Source of the DNA: Agelaius tricolor | Taxonomy: Eukaryota; Chordata; Aves; Passeriformes; Icteridae | Length of the DNA stretch: 64,000 nucleotides | NCBI GenBank assembly: GCA_023055355.1 | Contig: JALJCS010000028.1 | Location: 5,270,418 to 5,334,417 of the forward strand | Direction: 5' to 3' | Part shown: positions 1 through 10,504 of the stretch, one piece after another | Numbering within the stretch: position 1 is the stretch's first letter | How the letters are laid out: each line of letters opens with the position of its first letter | The notes under the pieces: generated by a model | What the model was told of the DNA's origin: nothing | The model's input: only the letters and a program-made list of their open reading frames with translations | The model's database searches: none | Position numbers and translations under genes: made by a program

Positions 1-252
1 AATTAAGAAATCTGTCTGAACCCAGCAGGGTATGAAGCAGGATGTCACTCAAGTGGGATGTACAGTTCTGTAATTCACTGCTACTCAGAGTTAACACAAC
101 ATGCAACCTATGTCCAAAGGTACTGCATAAGCTTTCCAAATTCACCTCAGAAATGTGGTGAGTTTTGGGAAATTTGGTGAACTTCTCAGAATGTACCTCA
201 GAAACTGTGAGAGAGACTATGCTGGCCATTATATCAGAGGGTGCTGACCAAC

Positions 253-1098
253 CTCTTTTCTGGCATCTTCAAGACTGGCATCAGGACAAATGAAGACATC
301 TCGACTGCACTGCACTGGTTCTTTTCCTGTTAGGCCTGCAACAGTCACCTTGATCTAACAGGACAACAAATATATTATTACAAAACAAGAATTCAGGGCA
401 TTTTTCTTATATGTTAGTTCTTAAGTAATAGAAGCAAAGCTGTATTGAGCTTGTTCCTCTTATGACAGCCAAAACGGGAAGCACAGTGATGGAATGACAA
501 AGTAGTGGCAGAAGGTAATTTTTACTTCAGTCATTTCTATATAAGTGAAGTTGGTGTGTTTATTTAAAGTATTATTTTCATTCCTAATGAAACAACACTG
601 TGCTACTACAACTGCAAGAGTAACAAACAGCTTGAGGAATCCCAACAGCCAGAACTGTAGTAAATAGCTTTTCTTGAGCTACTTTTGAAATTCAGTTAAG
701 CAATGTCATGAGCTGCAATGTACTGAGGTTTTCAGACCCCTATAGAAGAGGCACTTCCAGTTACTACACATGGAAGTAGCTGTGTTTTCTGACAGAGTAG
801 GATTTACTTGAAATATTTGCTCTAGTTCACATCAGATTTGTATTTTGAAAGGTTACCAAGAAATGTCAGCATGACACAAATATTTGCTAACCAGAGATGA
901 TGGAGGTAAATTTTTACTTCACAGACCACACACTGAATTCCTGGAAATGAACCTCAACTTGAAGCAACGATTTCCCCCTGACCAGATTATTCACTGTCTC
1001 ATACTCACCCCAGCCCTTCTCATAACATCAGTGGGGATTACAGTTTCCATCTCCTCTGCCCCTTTAGCCAGGATCACCAATGCCCTCTTGGAGGCCAT
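253..1098 (-). CDS. PARK7: PARK7 (protein deglycase / DJ-1), first two coding exons, partial
   Basis: Two minus-strand coding exons are visible: 1098..1009 (ATG at 1098, residues 1-30) and 354..253 (residues 31-64). The first reads [20 protein letters not shown] and on to MRRAG, then a GTGAGT donor. The second starts after a TTAG acceptor with IKVTVAGL and ends ASLEDARKE before a GTTGGT donor. Both are whole-codon (phase 0) exons and match vertebrate DJ-1 closely. Glu18 and both early cysteines, Cys46 and Cys53, are present; the catalytic Cys106 lies in exons beyond the left edge. DJ-1 is a small cytosolic and mitochondrial DJ-1/PfpI-superfamily protein that protects against oxidative stress. 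The acceptor of the ATG exon is at about 1112 (TAATAG) or 1109 (CAG), so a short 5' UTR precedes ATG. The interval 355-1008 is intron; I see nothing else in it. Identity is nearly certain; the gene is truncated only by the window edge. Confidence 0.95.
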
Positions 1099-3192
1099 GT
1101 CTTGAGGGGCTGCTATTAGAGAGGTGGTTGTGAAGGAAGGGGCTGAGGGGAATAAAAAGATAATGTGGTTAGAAGGCAAATCCCCTCATACAAGTACTCC
1201 CTCATGCTGAAAATGAACAGTAATTTGCACTTTTGCATGCTCTTTCATTTAAACCACCTCAAAATTCAGTCAATATTCTTAAAATTCATTTAAATCAATA
1301 TTCATAATACTCATTTAAATCAATATTCATAACCATCCTGTTTAACTAAGCAGCTTTTTAGAAAGAATGCATTATGATATTAAAATATTAAGGCACTTGG
1401 GCAAGTGGGAGGCACAGCACATCAGCACCAGGACAGGAAGCAGCTTGGCCTAATCAAGACCTTAACCATGACTGTGTCTGCCAGAGAGAGGGGTTCAGGG
1501 TGGGTGGCAGAGCTGTTTTCAATTTGCACACCCTCACTCTTTCCGAGATGACTGACTCCCACCCAGGCCAGCACTTACAAAAAGGGCTTGCACGAGCTTT
1601 GACCTCATGTCTGGTTTTTAGTTTCCACCCAGCATGCTGCATGAGGAGTTTCCTGTGACTTAAGAGTGCCCCTGCAAAATCTCACCAACAGATTTTCTGG
1701 GTTATTTTGCAGTTTTGTGGGGGATGAAACACATGTGCACATGTGTGATGGGGGAGCAGACCACAGGACCTAGCAAATGGAACAAACCAGGCTTAAGATA
1801 TTTTTTTTTTTAACTTCTGAATTCAAGTTGAGGTGAATGGCCAAATTTCCATTTGAAGGTTAAGTTAAAATAACTTTGCATCATATAAAATACCTACTAA
1901 CTCATACAGGTCTGAGAGAAGGCTGTGAAAGCATCTGTGATGTGAGGAGGCATTTCATGGGTTACTACTCTGGAAGACAGAGATTTCTGTCCTATGCAGG
2001 GACCTTCCACCTAGAACTGCACATAGTACCTGGGAGCTCTTCATAAAATGTGATGCATGTTTAGGTGCCTACATAAAATCATCCTCACCCTGCTTTATAG
2101 CCTCCTTTAGAATGTTATTTTCTAGGATGCAGTAATATACAGCACAATATCCCACAGCATGCTGAACCACCCCAAGCAGAGTAATTCACTGTGTCATATC
2201 CTACTTTTAGGGCAGTTTTATGTACTGTAAATGCAAAGCCCACTGATCAAGCACACCCAAATCACAGGTATTAGTAATAACTCCAGAACAACAGCTTCAT
2301 AATAGCTTGAGGGTACACATTGATTCTGCAAAATTTTCCTATGAATATGACTAGCAAAAAAAGACCTGAATAGTCAACATGCAGAAATGCTGCACTTGCT
2401 TTTTACTGAAGAAAAATAATCTAGATCACAGCTTGCATCCCTGTCTTTCATTAATTCTTCAGATGAAAACAGGCACCTGATCCTGCAACCTTTACTCTTT
2501 CTCGTAGTTTTGCAAAATGCAGTCTCTCCATAGTGCCTTTAGATATTTATTGTACAATTCCTGAGCATTAGTACTGTTCTTCATGTGGGTGCATATGTAA
2601 ATAGCTGTCCCACTACTACGGAAAGACAGTTTTTGAGAAGGCAGGACTAAGTTACACAGACCTAACAACAACTTAATTTAACAAGTCATTTAACAATCTA
2701 CCTACACATAGTAAATGCCAGTCTCCCATTTGCACCTCAGTGCAGCTAAGGCCGCCTCAAACCTCTCACCCAAATGTTCAGCCCTGTGTGGGAACACGAG
2801 CCTTTCTGGAGATGGTGAATCAGAAACTCTAACCAGCGTGGCTTTAAAAGAAATCACACCCTGCAGCGCCCCGAGCACAGAGCCGCTATCCGCAGGCAGG
2901 GCAGGGCTGCAGGAGCAGAAGCGCGGCCCGCCCGGGTGGAAAGGCCGCGCGTCCCCATCGGTTCGTGAGGGACACGGCGCCATTCCCCGCGGCAGGGACG
3001 GCACGGGCCGGGCCCGGGCATGGGCCGAGGCCTCCTCACGGGCACGGCGGGGCTTCGGGCCCTGCAACGCGGCCGCCTGGGCACCGCAACCCGGCCCAGC
3101 TACCGAACCCTCCGCCCACACCGACACCCCCGCCCGCCAGGGCTCTCCGGGCCGGGCCCGCGGCGGCCGCAGCGGCGGCGTCCACAACTCAC

Positions 3193-3300
3193 CTCAGCGG
3201 GGCCGCGGGCGGCTCTGGGGCGCTCCGCCCCGGCCCCGGCACCGCCCGCGCTCCGCCCCGGCCTCGCCCCGCCGCTCCCTCGCGCTGCCGGCACGCTCCG
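3193..3300 (-). other. PARK7: Probable non-coding first exon of PARK7
   Basis: A strong minus-strand donor, CTGAG followed by GTGAGTTG, has its last exon base at 3193. It lies in the CpG-rich block upstream of the PARK7 ATG exon. Vertebrate PARK7 genes begin with a non-coding exon in a CpG island, so this is the best candidate. The transcription start (placed here at about 3300) cannot be fixed from sequence alone. The intron to the ATG exon would be about 2.1 kb (1113-3192), in which I see no other feature. Confidence 0.5.
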
Positions 3301-3392
3301 CTTTTCTCACGGTCTCTCGGGAACGCAGAGAGCGTTCCGGTGCCCGCACCGCGACACGAGTCACCTCCTACGGCGGCGCGACCGCAAACCGA

Positions 3393-3446
3393 GCTGCTGC
3401 TGCTACTGCTGCTGCTGCCACTGCTGCTGCCACTGCTGCTGCTGCC
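3393..3446 (+). repeat. Imperfect CTG/CAG trinucleotide repeat
   Basis: About eighteen consecutive triplets are CTG, broken by single CTA and CCA triplets. On minus, the PARK7 direction, it reads CAG and lies about 100-200 bp upstream of the probable first exon, so it is promoter or far 5' UTR. The interruptions normally stabilise such tracts. Confidence 0.9.
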
Positions 3447-4011
3447 CCTCGGGCAGCCCCTCACGGACCGAGCAGAACCGAGCTCTTCTCCGCCCTCTGC
3501 CCGAAGCGTCTGCCCGACACTTGTGTTTCCTCAGGCTCACGGTGCACAGGGAATGCCTGTGGCTCAGGGATGATGCTGCCCTGGTTTTAAGGAGTTTCGG
3601 TGTTTTGAAGGAGAGACAGAGCTGCTAGCGGGGACCTTTAGGACTGCAAAGCCGTGCTGTGTACAAGCCTGCTCGCAGGTGCTGGCAGGCCCGGTCTGGC
3701 TTCGGGCTCACGAGAGCTCCGGCAGAGCAGCTCAAATCCAGGGGAGGAGAGCCGGTCATAGGGAAGGACAGCTGAGGGCTCTGCCGGGATCGATGCGGGG
3801 TTCAGCTCCCGCTACGGGGCGCTTTGTGTGCTGCCCACAGTGGACTCCGCTCAGAACCCTGGACAGGCTGGTCCTTGCTCTGCCTGCCCGTGTGCCGGCA
3901 CACACAGGCAGGGCACACACACACGGACCATACGTTCGCTTCTCAGTTATAACTCAGCACCCAGCGTTCACCATCTCTGCTCCTGCCCGGCTCAGGGACA
4001 GAACTGCACCC

Positions 4012-4095
4012 GGGGATTGGCTGCGGGGAGGTGCAGGGGGCGGGACCAGGCCCGGGGATTGGCTGCGAGGGGCCGCAGGGGGCGGGGCCGCGCCG
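4012..4095 (+). promoter_or_regulatory. Duplicated 42-bp promoter module: inverted CCAAT box plus GC box, two copies
   Basis: Two tandem copies (4012-4053 and 4054-4095) each carry GGGGATTGGCTGCG, an inverted CCAAT box of NF-Y type, followed by GGGGGCGGG, an Sp/KLF-type GC box. The spacing is identical. They lie about 400-470 bp upstream of the TNFRSF9 ATG and about 800 bp from the probable PARK7 first exon, so they could serve either divergent gene. Factor assignments are motif-based inference. Confidence 0.65.
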
Positions 4096-4226
4096 TTCCC
4101 GTGCCGGCCGGCGGGAGCTCCGCACGCTCCCGGCCAGGGCGCGGCGCTCCCCGCGGTGCCCATGTGCTCTCAGCATCCCCGGCACGGCTGCGGCCTGCCA
4201 GCCCCGCCTCTCGCCTTTCATCTCCC

Positions 4227-4402
4227 GGGGATTCCACGCCGCACTCACCGGGAAGCCCCAGTGGTGAAAAGGGCGATCGCTGACCGGCATCGCTGAGAGA
4301 GCTCTGCGGGCGCTGCCCGGCAGAACTGAGGGGTCGCGCCTCTGGGAGGGTCCGGAAAGTCCCGCCGGGCCGGGGATTCCCCGCCGCCCCCGGGATGACG
4401 CA
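4227..4402 (+). promoter_or_regulatory. TNFRSF9: TNFRSF9 proximal promoter with NF-kappaB-type sites and a CRE/AP-1-like site
   Basis: GGAAAGTCCC at 4354-4363 is the exact complement of the classical GGGACTTTCC kappaB site. GGGGATTCCCC at 4372-4382 is a perfect palindromic kappaB site. A weaker relative, GGGGATTCCA, starts at 4227. TGACGCA at 4396-4402 resembles a CRE/AP-1 half-site. All lie 80-260 bp before the TNFRSF9 ATG. 4-1BB is an activation-induced receptor whose expression depends on NF-kappaB and AP-1, so the arrangement fits its known regulation. Confidence 0.65.
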
Positions 4403-4482
4403 GCCAGGCCCCCCGGGGGCGGTGGCTAAGGGCCGGTGCCGGGTGTCCCGCGCGCAGTCCCCGCTCCGACCCGCTCCGACCC

Positions 4483-7400
4483 ATGGCTCCGGGCCGGGCG
4501 CTGCTGCCCGCGGCGCTGCTGGCGCTGGCGCTGAGCCCGGCACCCGCGGCCGCGCTGCCCTGCGGCGCTCACTGCCCGGCGGGTAAGGACCGTACCGGGG
4601 GGCGGTGACCGCCGTGTCCCGGCCCGTGTGACCGCCGTGTCTCGCCCCGCAGGTACCTTCGCGAGCCCCGGCTGCGGACGGGGAGCGGGCGCGCCGTGCA
4701 AGCCCTGCCCGGCCGGCACCTTCTCCAGCGCGGCGGGAAGCAGCGACTGCAGGATGTGTCGGCACTGCGAAGGTACCGGCGGCGACGCCACCAGCCCTGC
4801 TGGGACCTCCCGTGGCAACGCCGTGCCCGGGTGGCACCTGCCCGGCGGGGGACGCGCCTCTGGCCAAATAACGCTGAAGCCGCCAGCCTGGTTCTTGTGA
4901 GAGCAAAGGTCCACGCTGGGCATGCTGTAAGCTAACACTGGTTTTCCCCTTGCAGCACCGTTTCGGTATTTGAAGAATTGCTCCTCAACCAGCGATGCTG
5001 AATGCACGTGCAAGGAGGGCCATCGCTGCGGCGATGATCGCTGCACCTTCTGCACCCGAAGCTGTGGCGTGGGTCAGGAGAGCACCAGCAACGGTAGGAT
5101 CACCTTTCCCCAGCAGCTGAAAGCCCCTCTGCTTCCTGCAGCAGACAGAAGCAGATAGAGGAAGGACCTCGAGAGATAAAAGCTGCCACCGGTGCTAAGC
5201 ACTCTGCATGGTGTGTGGAGTGAGCTCGGAGCAGACAAACCCACCACACCGAGCCCTAGTGCAGCTCAAATCCTGCACCAGTTAGTTCCCTTTGTATGGC
5301 AGCTCTTTGCCTGCCAGCATGAGGAAAACAGAACTCTGGAGTTAGGCATGGTTTGTGGCATCTTGTGCCAAATCAACTGTACTGGTCTGTGGCTGACAGG
5401 GAAAGACTTGCCTTGCATACTCAGAGCTGCTTATGAAGTGGTAATTCTGACATTGTACAAGCAGGCAAAAATAATGTTTCATATGTTACATTTTAAATGT
5501 TATCTTGTACAATTTTACCTGTCCTTGTCTGTTGAAGGTTGCCGGACTTGCCGCTATGGAACCTTTAATGATCAGCCCAATGGCTCCTGTAAAAACTGGA
5601 CAATGTAAGTAAATAAAAAAAAAAGTTTAAAATGCTACTGCTATTACACTTGACTGGAATTTAAGAAATTTTTTTCTTTTCCCCATTTTGCTGTAAATGT
5701 CCTTCAGATGCTCTGGAAACCAAATCCTGGTGCCTGGAACTCCAGCAAAAGATGTCATTTGCAAACATGCTTCAGTTAATTCCACTTTAGTCACTACTCT
5801 ACCTACAACATCTCTTGACATTCCATTTTATATCACCGTGCCAGGTGAGTCATTGTGCAATATTGCTTATGGAGGTAAAGAATTATGACCTACTTAAACA
5901 TACCGTAGCACATTCACCTTCCATTCAAAGCAAAAGTCCTTCCTTCTATGCATTTCCAGTGTTGCAGACTGATCCAGAAGCAGAATGGGAGACAAAGTTT
6001 TCAGCCAATTCAAGGGCAGTAGAATTTTGTTCTGTTAAGACTCTCAGAGAATGTTATTTGTTTTCTAGGGAAGGATGTTCAGGCAGACACAATCAGGATT
6101 TCTCTCGCTGTGGCTGGGCTGTCGTGCTTGGTGTTTCTGCTGCCTTTGTGCATCTGCTTCAGTGTCTGGCAGAAAAAGAAACTACATGCTGTCTTCAAGA
6201 AAAGTAAGATAAATACACTCTTCAGTTTTTCTTTTTGAAACTAGACAGAAGTCAGGAATCCAGGTTAAGTGCCTTACAAAGGTAGTTGCAATAGCTTTGG
6301 GTTTTTCGGCCTTGTAAGTCAGAAGCAAATGAAAGGGAAACAGTTTTGGAATTTTTATTGCAGAAAGCAATAAAAATTTGCTGTGGGCGTTAGGTCAAGT
6401 GCATGCTTATCCTTATAAGTGGACTATTTGTGATAGATGAGAAAACTCAGCTGCTCCAGTTAAAGGCCAGTTCCCTTTATGACTTCCAAGCATCATCCTT
6501 GGCCTGTGTGGCTGTAACCCCTTGGAGTTCTCTCTGCTCCAGAGAGGACACAGGGCCTGCAGTGAGTGTCTTGGAGCTCTGGCTGCAGAAGGAGAGGGGC
6601 ATCAGTCAGGGTGTGCTGCTACACAGGAGCAGAGTCAGCCTGAATCCAGCACTGCCCTCTGAGAGCTCCTAAGTCCTGGGCACAAAGATGAAGCTGATTC
6701 CATTCAATGTTGTTTATGGTTGGTTTGTTCAGTTTTTTGGGAAGTTCTCTCTCCCTTTCTCTTCCCCTGTTCTAAGGATAAAGTCTGAATCTTCTAGTGT
6801 AACTCTAAATACATTAGACCATAGCAGTGCAAAAATCTATTTCCCTCATGCTGGTTTTCCTTTCATTGCCATGACAGACAGACACCAGAGGCCCTGCTGA
6901 ATTAAGGAAAACAAAGTGTGATAAATTAGTTTTATCAGATACACATGCTGTAGAGGAATAATTTCAGATTATAGAATAATGTGGAAGATTTTTTTTTTTC
7001 TTCCTGACATCCTGCATTTGTCACAGAGGGATGGTGAAATAAGATGGCTGAATAAATGAACAGAAAGGGGACATTTGTCCAGTTCTGGGCCCTTCACTTC
7101 AAGAAACATTGGGGTGCTGGAGTCAGTCCAGAGAAGGGTAACAAAGCTGGGGAAGAATCTAGAAGGTAAAGCCTTTGAGGAGTGGCTGAGGGAACTGGGG
7201 TTGTTTAGTCAAGAGAAAAGAAGGATCAGGGGAGACCCTGCCCTCTCCACCTCCCTGAAATGTGGCTGTAGCCAGATGGGGATCAGCCTTTTCTCCCCGT
7301 GGCAGGACAAGAGGACACAGCCTTAAGCTACACTGGGGAAGTTCAGGTTGGAGATGAGGAGGAATTTCTTCCCAGAAAGGGTTGTTAAAGACTGGAATGG

Positions 7401-7700
7401 GCTACCCAGGAGGTGATGGAGTCACTGTCCCTGGAGGTGTTCAAGAAACAACTGGACATGGCACTCAGAGCTCTGGTCTGGCTTACAGCATGGACAGTCA
7501 AAGGTTGCACTAAATGGTCTCAGAGGTCTTTTCCAACCTAACTGATTCTGTGAATCTGTTCTTTTTTTTTTTCAGTGCACACACCTGAACAGTCAGTTCA
7601 GGAAGAGGATGCCTGCAGCTGCAACTTCCCTGAGGAAGAACAAGGTGAATATCAGAGTCCTGGCAAATCCACAGAATTGAGAGATCTTCTGGAGAACTAG
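4483..7700 (+). CDS. TNFRSF9: TNFRSF9 (4-1BB / CD137) receptor, complete, 7 coding exons, 273 aa
   Basis: Exons: 4483..4582, 4653..4772, 4956..5093, 5538..5604, 5708..5844, 6069..6203, 7576..7700 (822 bp, TAG stop). All have GT/AG junctions in matching phase. The order is: signal peptide (residues 1 to about 23, leucine/alanine-rich), cysteine-rich TNFR repeats (about 26-160, including CPAGTF, SSTSDAEC and YGTFNDQ motifs typical of 4-1BB), a Ser/Thr-rich stalk with an NST sequon at 166, a transmembrane helix (about 198-221) and a 52-residue tail. The tail has SVQEED (from 239) and CSCNFPEEE, matching the QEED and CSCRFPEEE TRAF-binding segment of mammalian 4-1BB. It is a T-cell co-stimulatory receptor for TNFSF9 that recruits TRAF1/2 and activates NF-kappaB. 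Intron 6 contains a CR1 fragment ending immediately before the last acceptor. It is head-to-head with PARK7. Confidence 0.93.
7070..7558 (+). mobile_element. CR1 LINE 3' fragment (sense) in TNFRSF9 intron 6
   Basis: The sequence carries the 3' end of a CR1 non-LTR retrotransposon, the main LINE of birds. It starts with the degraded end of the reverse-transcriptase ORF (residues like LESVQRRVTKL and FSQEKRRIRGD). It runs through the conserved segment around GGAGGTGTTCAAG and ends in the typical CR1 tail with TGATTCTGTGAATCTG. It is 5'-truncated, as most CR1 copies are. Its 3' end abuts the T-rich tract preceding the final TNFRSF9 exon. Confidence 0.88.
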
Positions 7701-7765
7701 AACTTGAACTGTCCAAGTCAGCCACATTTTTCTTTTGGAACACAGAACAAGAAGCTGTTTATGTA

Positions 7766-7771
7766 AATAAA
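7766..7771 (+). terminator. TNFRSF9: Poly(A) signal of TNFRSF9
   Basis: AATAAA lies 66 bp after the stop codon. A second AATAAA occurs near 7855. Either would give a very short 3' UTR. Confidence 0.6.
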
Positions 7772-7859
7772 GCAGGTTTCAGCACTTGAGTGCTATAGCA
7801 GTAAAAATCTCAGCCACCGGGGAAAAGGTATTTTTTAATATTTCTTAAAAAAAGAATAA

Positions 7860-10110
7860 AAACCCTCAAAACTGTTTGCTGATTTTCTTCCTCTACGAGT
7901 AAGGATTTACATGTAGAAAGAAATACTGCATTTTAAAGCTCTAACAGAAGTGCAGAATAGTTTTCTGGTCCATCATTAATGTTACCTGAGCCATAATTTA
8001 CATGCATTCCAAAAGGATCTGAAGCTAAAAAGGAGATCACATTGTAGAGTCACAGCCATCCTCTTGAGTCTGGAGCTCCTCCCAGCAGTCCTGGGGTTTG
8101 TGTCTAAATACAGATGGAGCTCATTTGATCCCATCACCCCTGGAAAAAGATCCCTCACCACTGCACCCATCCTTACATGCAGGGGAAAAGAAGCCATGAA
8201 AATCTTGAGCTGCAAAGTGCTCCACAGCAGCATCTGCTGTTGTGTTGGCTGGAGGGAGGCAGTGGAAACACTGAGAGAAGCTGTGGTTGACTTGAACTTA
8301 GAAATAGCTGTAACTTTGCAGCTGGACTGCACCACCTTCAGCCCTACATCATTCAGCTTTGATCTTTTGGGTGACGTAAACTTTATGTACATTGCAGTTG
8401 TAAGTGTGATATCTTTGTGGTACTATTTTTGTAACTGAGGTTGGAAAGATTTTAACATCAGACACTGTATCTGTCTCTTTGATCAAATATCTGTTAACTT
8501 TGGTCTTGAGAAAAAAGAAAATACATGTTTGAGTCAGGACATTCGCAACACGGTTTTTAACCATTTACAAAACTCACATATTTTATTACTTCACTAAATG
8601 TTATTCAAAAAATAGAATCAAAACCCACCAGTATGTGGGTTAAAGGTGATTTTCCCCTCTCTGATTTCAATGAAGGAAAAAACTATTTTGCATTTGAACA
8701 ACGACAAGCCATCTCTTCATTCAGCAGGTTACAATAGCAGATTCTTTTCACCAAGCCACACTTACACATTACACATAAACTTATGTACAAGTAAATATAA
8801 AATAGTAAGTTTTAAATAGTGAGAAAATAAGTGCCATAAAAAGCCTGAATGGTGAAGTTTTTATTTGTATCTCTAGCTCAAGTCTTCTCTCTATTGGTAC
8901 TTTCAACCATTACGTCAAAATCACAAACTTGAAGGCGTGAACAGGACACATGAAAAGCCACCAAACTATTTATAAAGCTATCTATTTATAAATCAAAGAG
9001 TGACCTTTACATCATTAACTATATCTTAAAACAAGACAAAAAGACTATTTCTGCTTGTCATTAATTTCTAGCTCAAACATAAGGTAGAGAATTAATGTAA
9101 CTCAAAACATCTGGTGTTTTCTCCTTGGAAAAAAAGAAGTAACGACTGGAATTTTACATGTTGCTACTAAATTCTGCATATATTTTGAAATGTATTTTTA
9201 AATGCTTCAAACAAAGTGCAAACCCCTTATTCTTCTTGTCCATACCATACCTGAAGCAGAAATAAGTCTGCTTAGTGACCAGTGAGGACACATTTCCACC
9301 AAAACTGGAGTTCTGGAGTGTTTCAGGGAATAGTCATTCACAAAAGAAAGTACATTCTGAATAAAATGTTAGAAACAACCTTCCTTCCAATCAAAGAAAT
9401 ATGTGGATAATCTTACCTGTGACTTCTGTCATTTGAGAGTACTGAGGCCTGAATTAATGACAAACAGATTTAGTTGGCACACACATCTGCTGTCAAATGT
9501 GTGCAGATGATACAGTTCCATTTCACAGCAATGCACCGTCCCCAGCCAGCTCTGGTGGCCTCAGTTCCTCTGCTGCCTCCCCCTGCCATTTTCCCTGGGC
9601 TGACACTGAGGGGATGAAGGGACAGCTCTGAGCCAGCAGGGCCAGGTGGCACCAGGTCAGCACCCAGCAGGGACATTTTTCCCCCTCCAAGAGTGGAGAA
9701 ATGGCAGCAAAAGCATCTGCAGAAAAACCAAGCTCAGTGAAGTGGCTGCACAGCTCTGATTTGAACAATGGAGCTTCTGGGGGTTGCTTGTCTCTGGTTT
9801 TTGTTGTTTTTAGGCTGGGGGAGCTCTCACCCCACATTGCCTTTGTTTCCCAAATATTACATGGAGCAGGACGAAGGCAGGATTGACTGGAAGCATCTGC
9901 CAGCATGGTTTTTTTGTTCCCTAGAGTGAATACTCCTTGGTGGGTAAAACACCTTTTCTTTTGTATATTTTTGCTATTAATACAGCTGTTGTTGTTATTG
10001 TTATTGTGTGTCTCATTCCACTGCTTTCTGGTGTTAGGAAATTGCTATTTCAAACCATGATCTCTCCTTCACTGGAAGGGGTAGGGGAAAGAAGAGTGGC
10101 TTATTTGGAG
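7860..10110. other. Intergenic, downstream of TNFRSF9
   Basis: AT-rich DNA without recognisable exons. Open frames at 7982-8392 (minus) and 8064-8438 (plus) overlap each other and match nothing I recognise. Part could be an extended TNFRSF9 3' UTR if the early poly(A) signals are skipped; several ATTTA motifs occur near 8960-9000. Confidence 0.5.
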
Positions 10111-10114
10111 TTTA

Positions 10115-10500
10115 ATTCCTTCCAAGCTCCAGGGAGACTGAAGCCTTTCAGTCATCAAAGGGAAGTTCTAAAGATGAGGGAGAGGGACTTTGTACACTGA
10201 CAGTGACAGGACAAAGGGGAATGGTTTTAAACTAGAAGAAATTTCAATTAGGTGTTAAGAAAGAAAGAAAGAAATTCTTTAAAAAAAGTAAAGAAAGAAA
10301 GTTTTTACTTAAAAGAGTGGTGAGGCCCTGGGAGAGCTTGCCCAGAGAATCTGGGTTTGCCCCATCCCTGGAATTGCTCAAGGTTAGACAGGACATGGAG
10401 CATCCTGATCTATTGGTAAGATCCCTGCCCATGGCAGGGGAGTAGAACCAGATGATCTTTAAGGTCCCTTCCAGCCCAAATAATATTTTAATTCTATGGT
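10115..10500 (+). mobile_element. CR1 LINE 3' fragment (sense)
   Basis: This is CR1 tail sequence: GACAGGACAAAGGGGAATGG, the stretch from GAGGCCCTGGGAGAG to CCCATGGCAGGGG, and GGTCCCTTCCAGCCCAAA followed by ATTCTATGG. An AAAG-rich stretch (10260-10305) interrupts it. The copy is 5'-truncated and non-coding. Confidence 0.85.
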
Positions 10501-10504
10501 AACT

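Larger units (their letters stand above)
2860..3520. promoter_or_regulatory. CpG island, PARK7 promoter side
   Basis: This block is very rich in G, C and CpG, in contrast to the AT-rich DNA to its left. It contains the probable PARK7 first exon and donor and ends with an imperfect CTG repeat. Long open frames here on both strands are composition artefacts: no family is recognisable and several frames are open at once. Confidence 0.7.

Noticed and set aside
2702..4906. Many long overlapping ORFs on both strands in the PARK7/TNFRSF9 CpG islands
   Set aside because: Several frames are open together because GC-rich DNA has few stops. The products are Pro/Arg/Ala/Gly-rich without family features; the real exons there are short and spliced.
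7982..8438. Opposed ORFs of 124-136 residues downstream of TNFRSF9
   Set aside because: They overlap each other on opposite strands and match no family; they are in the AT-rich 3' flank.
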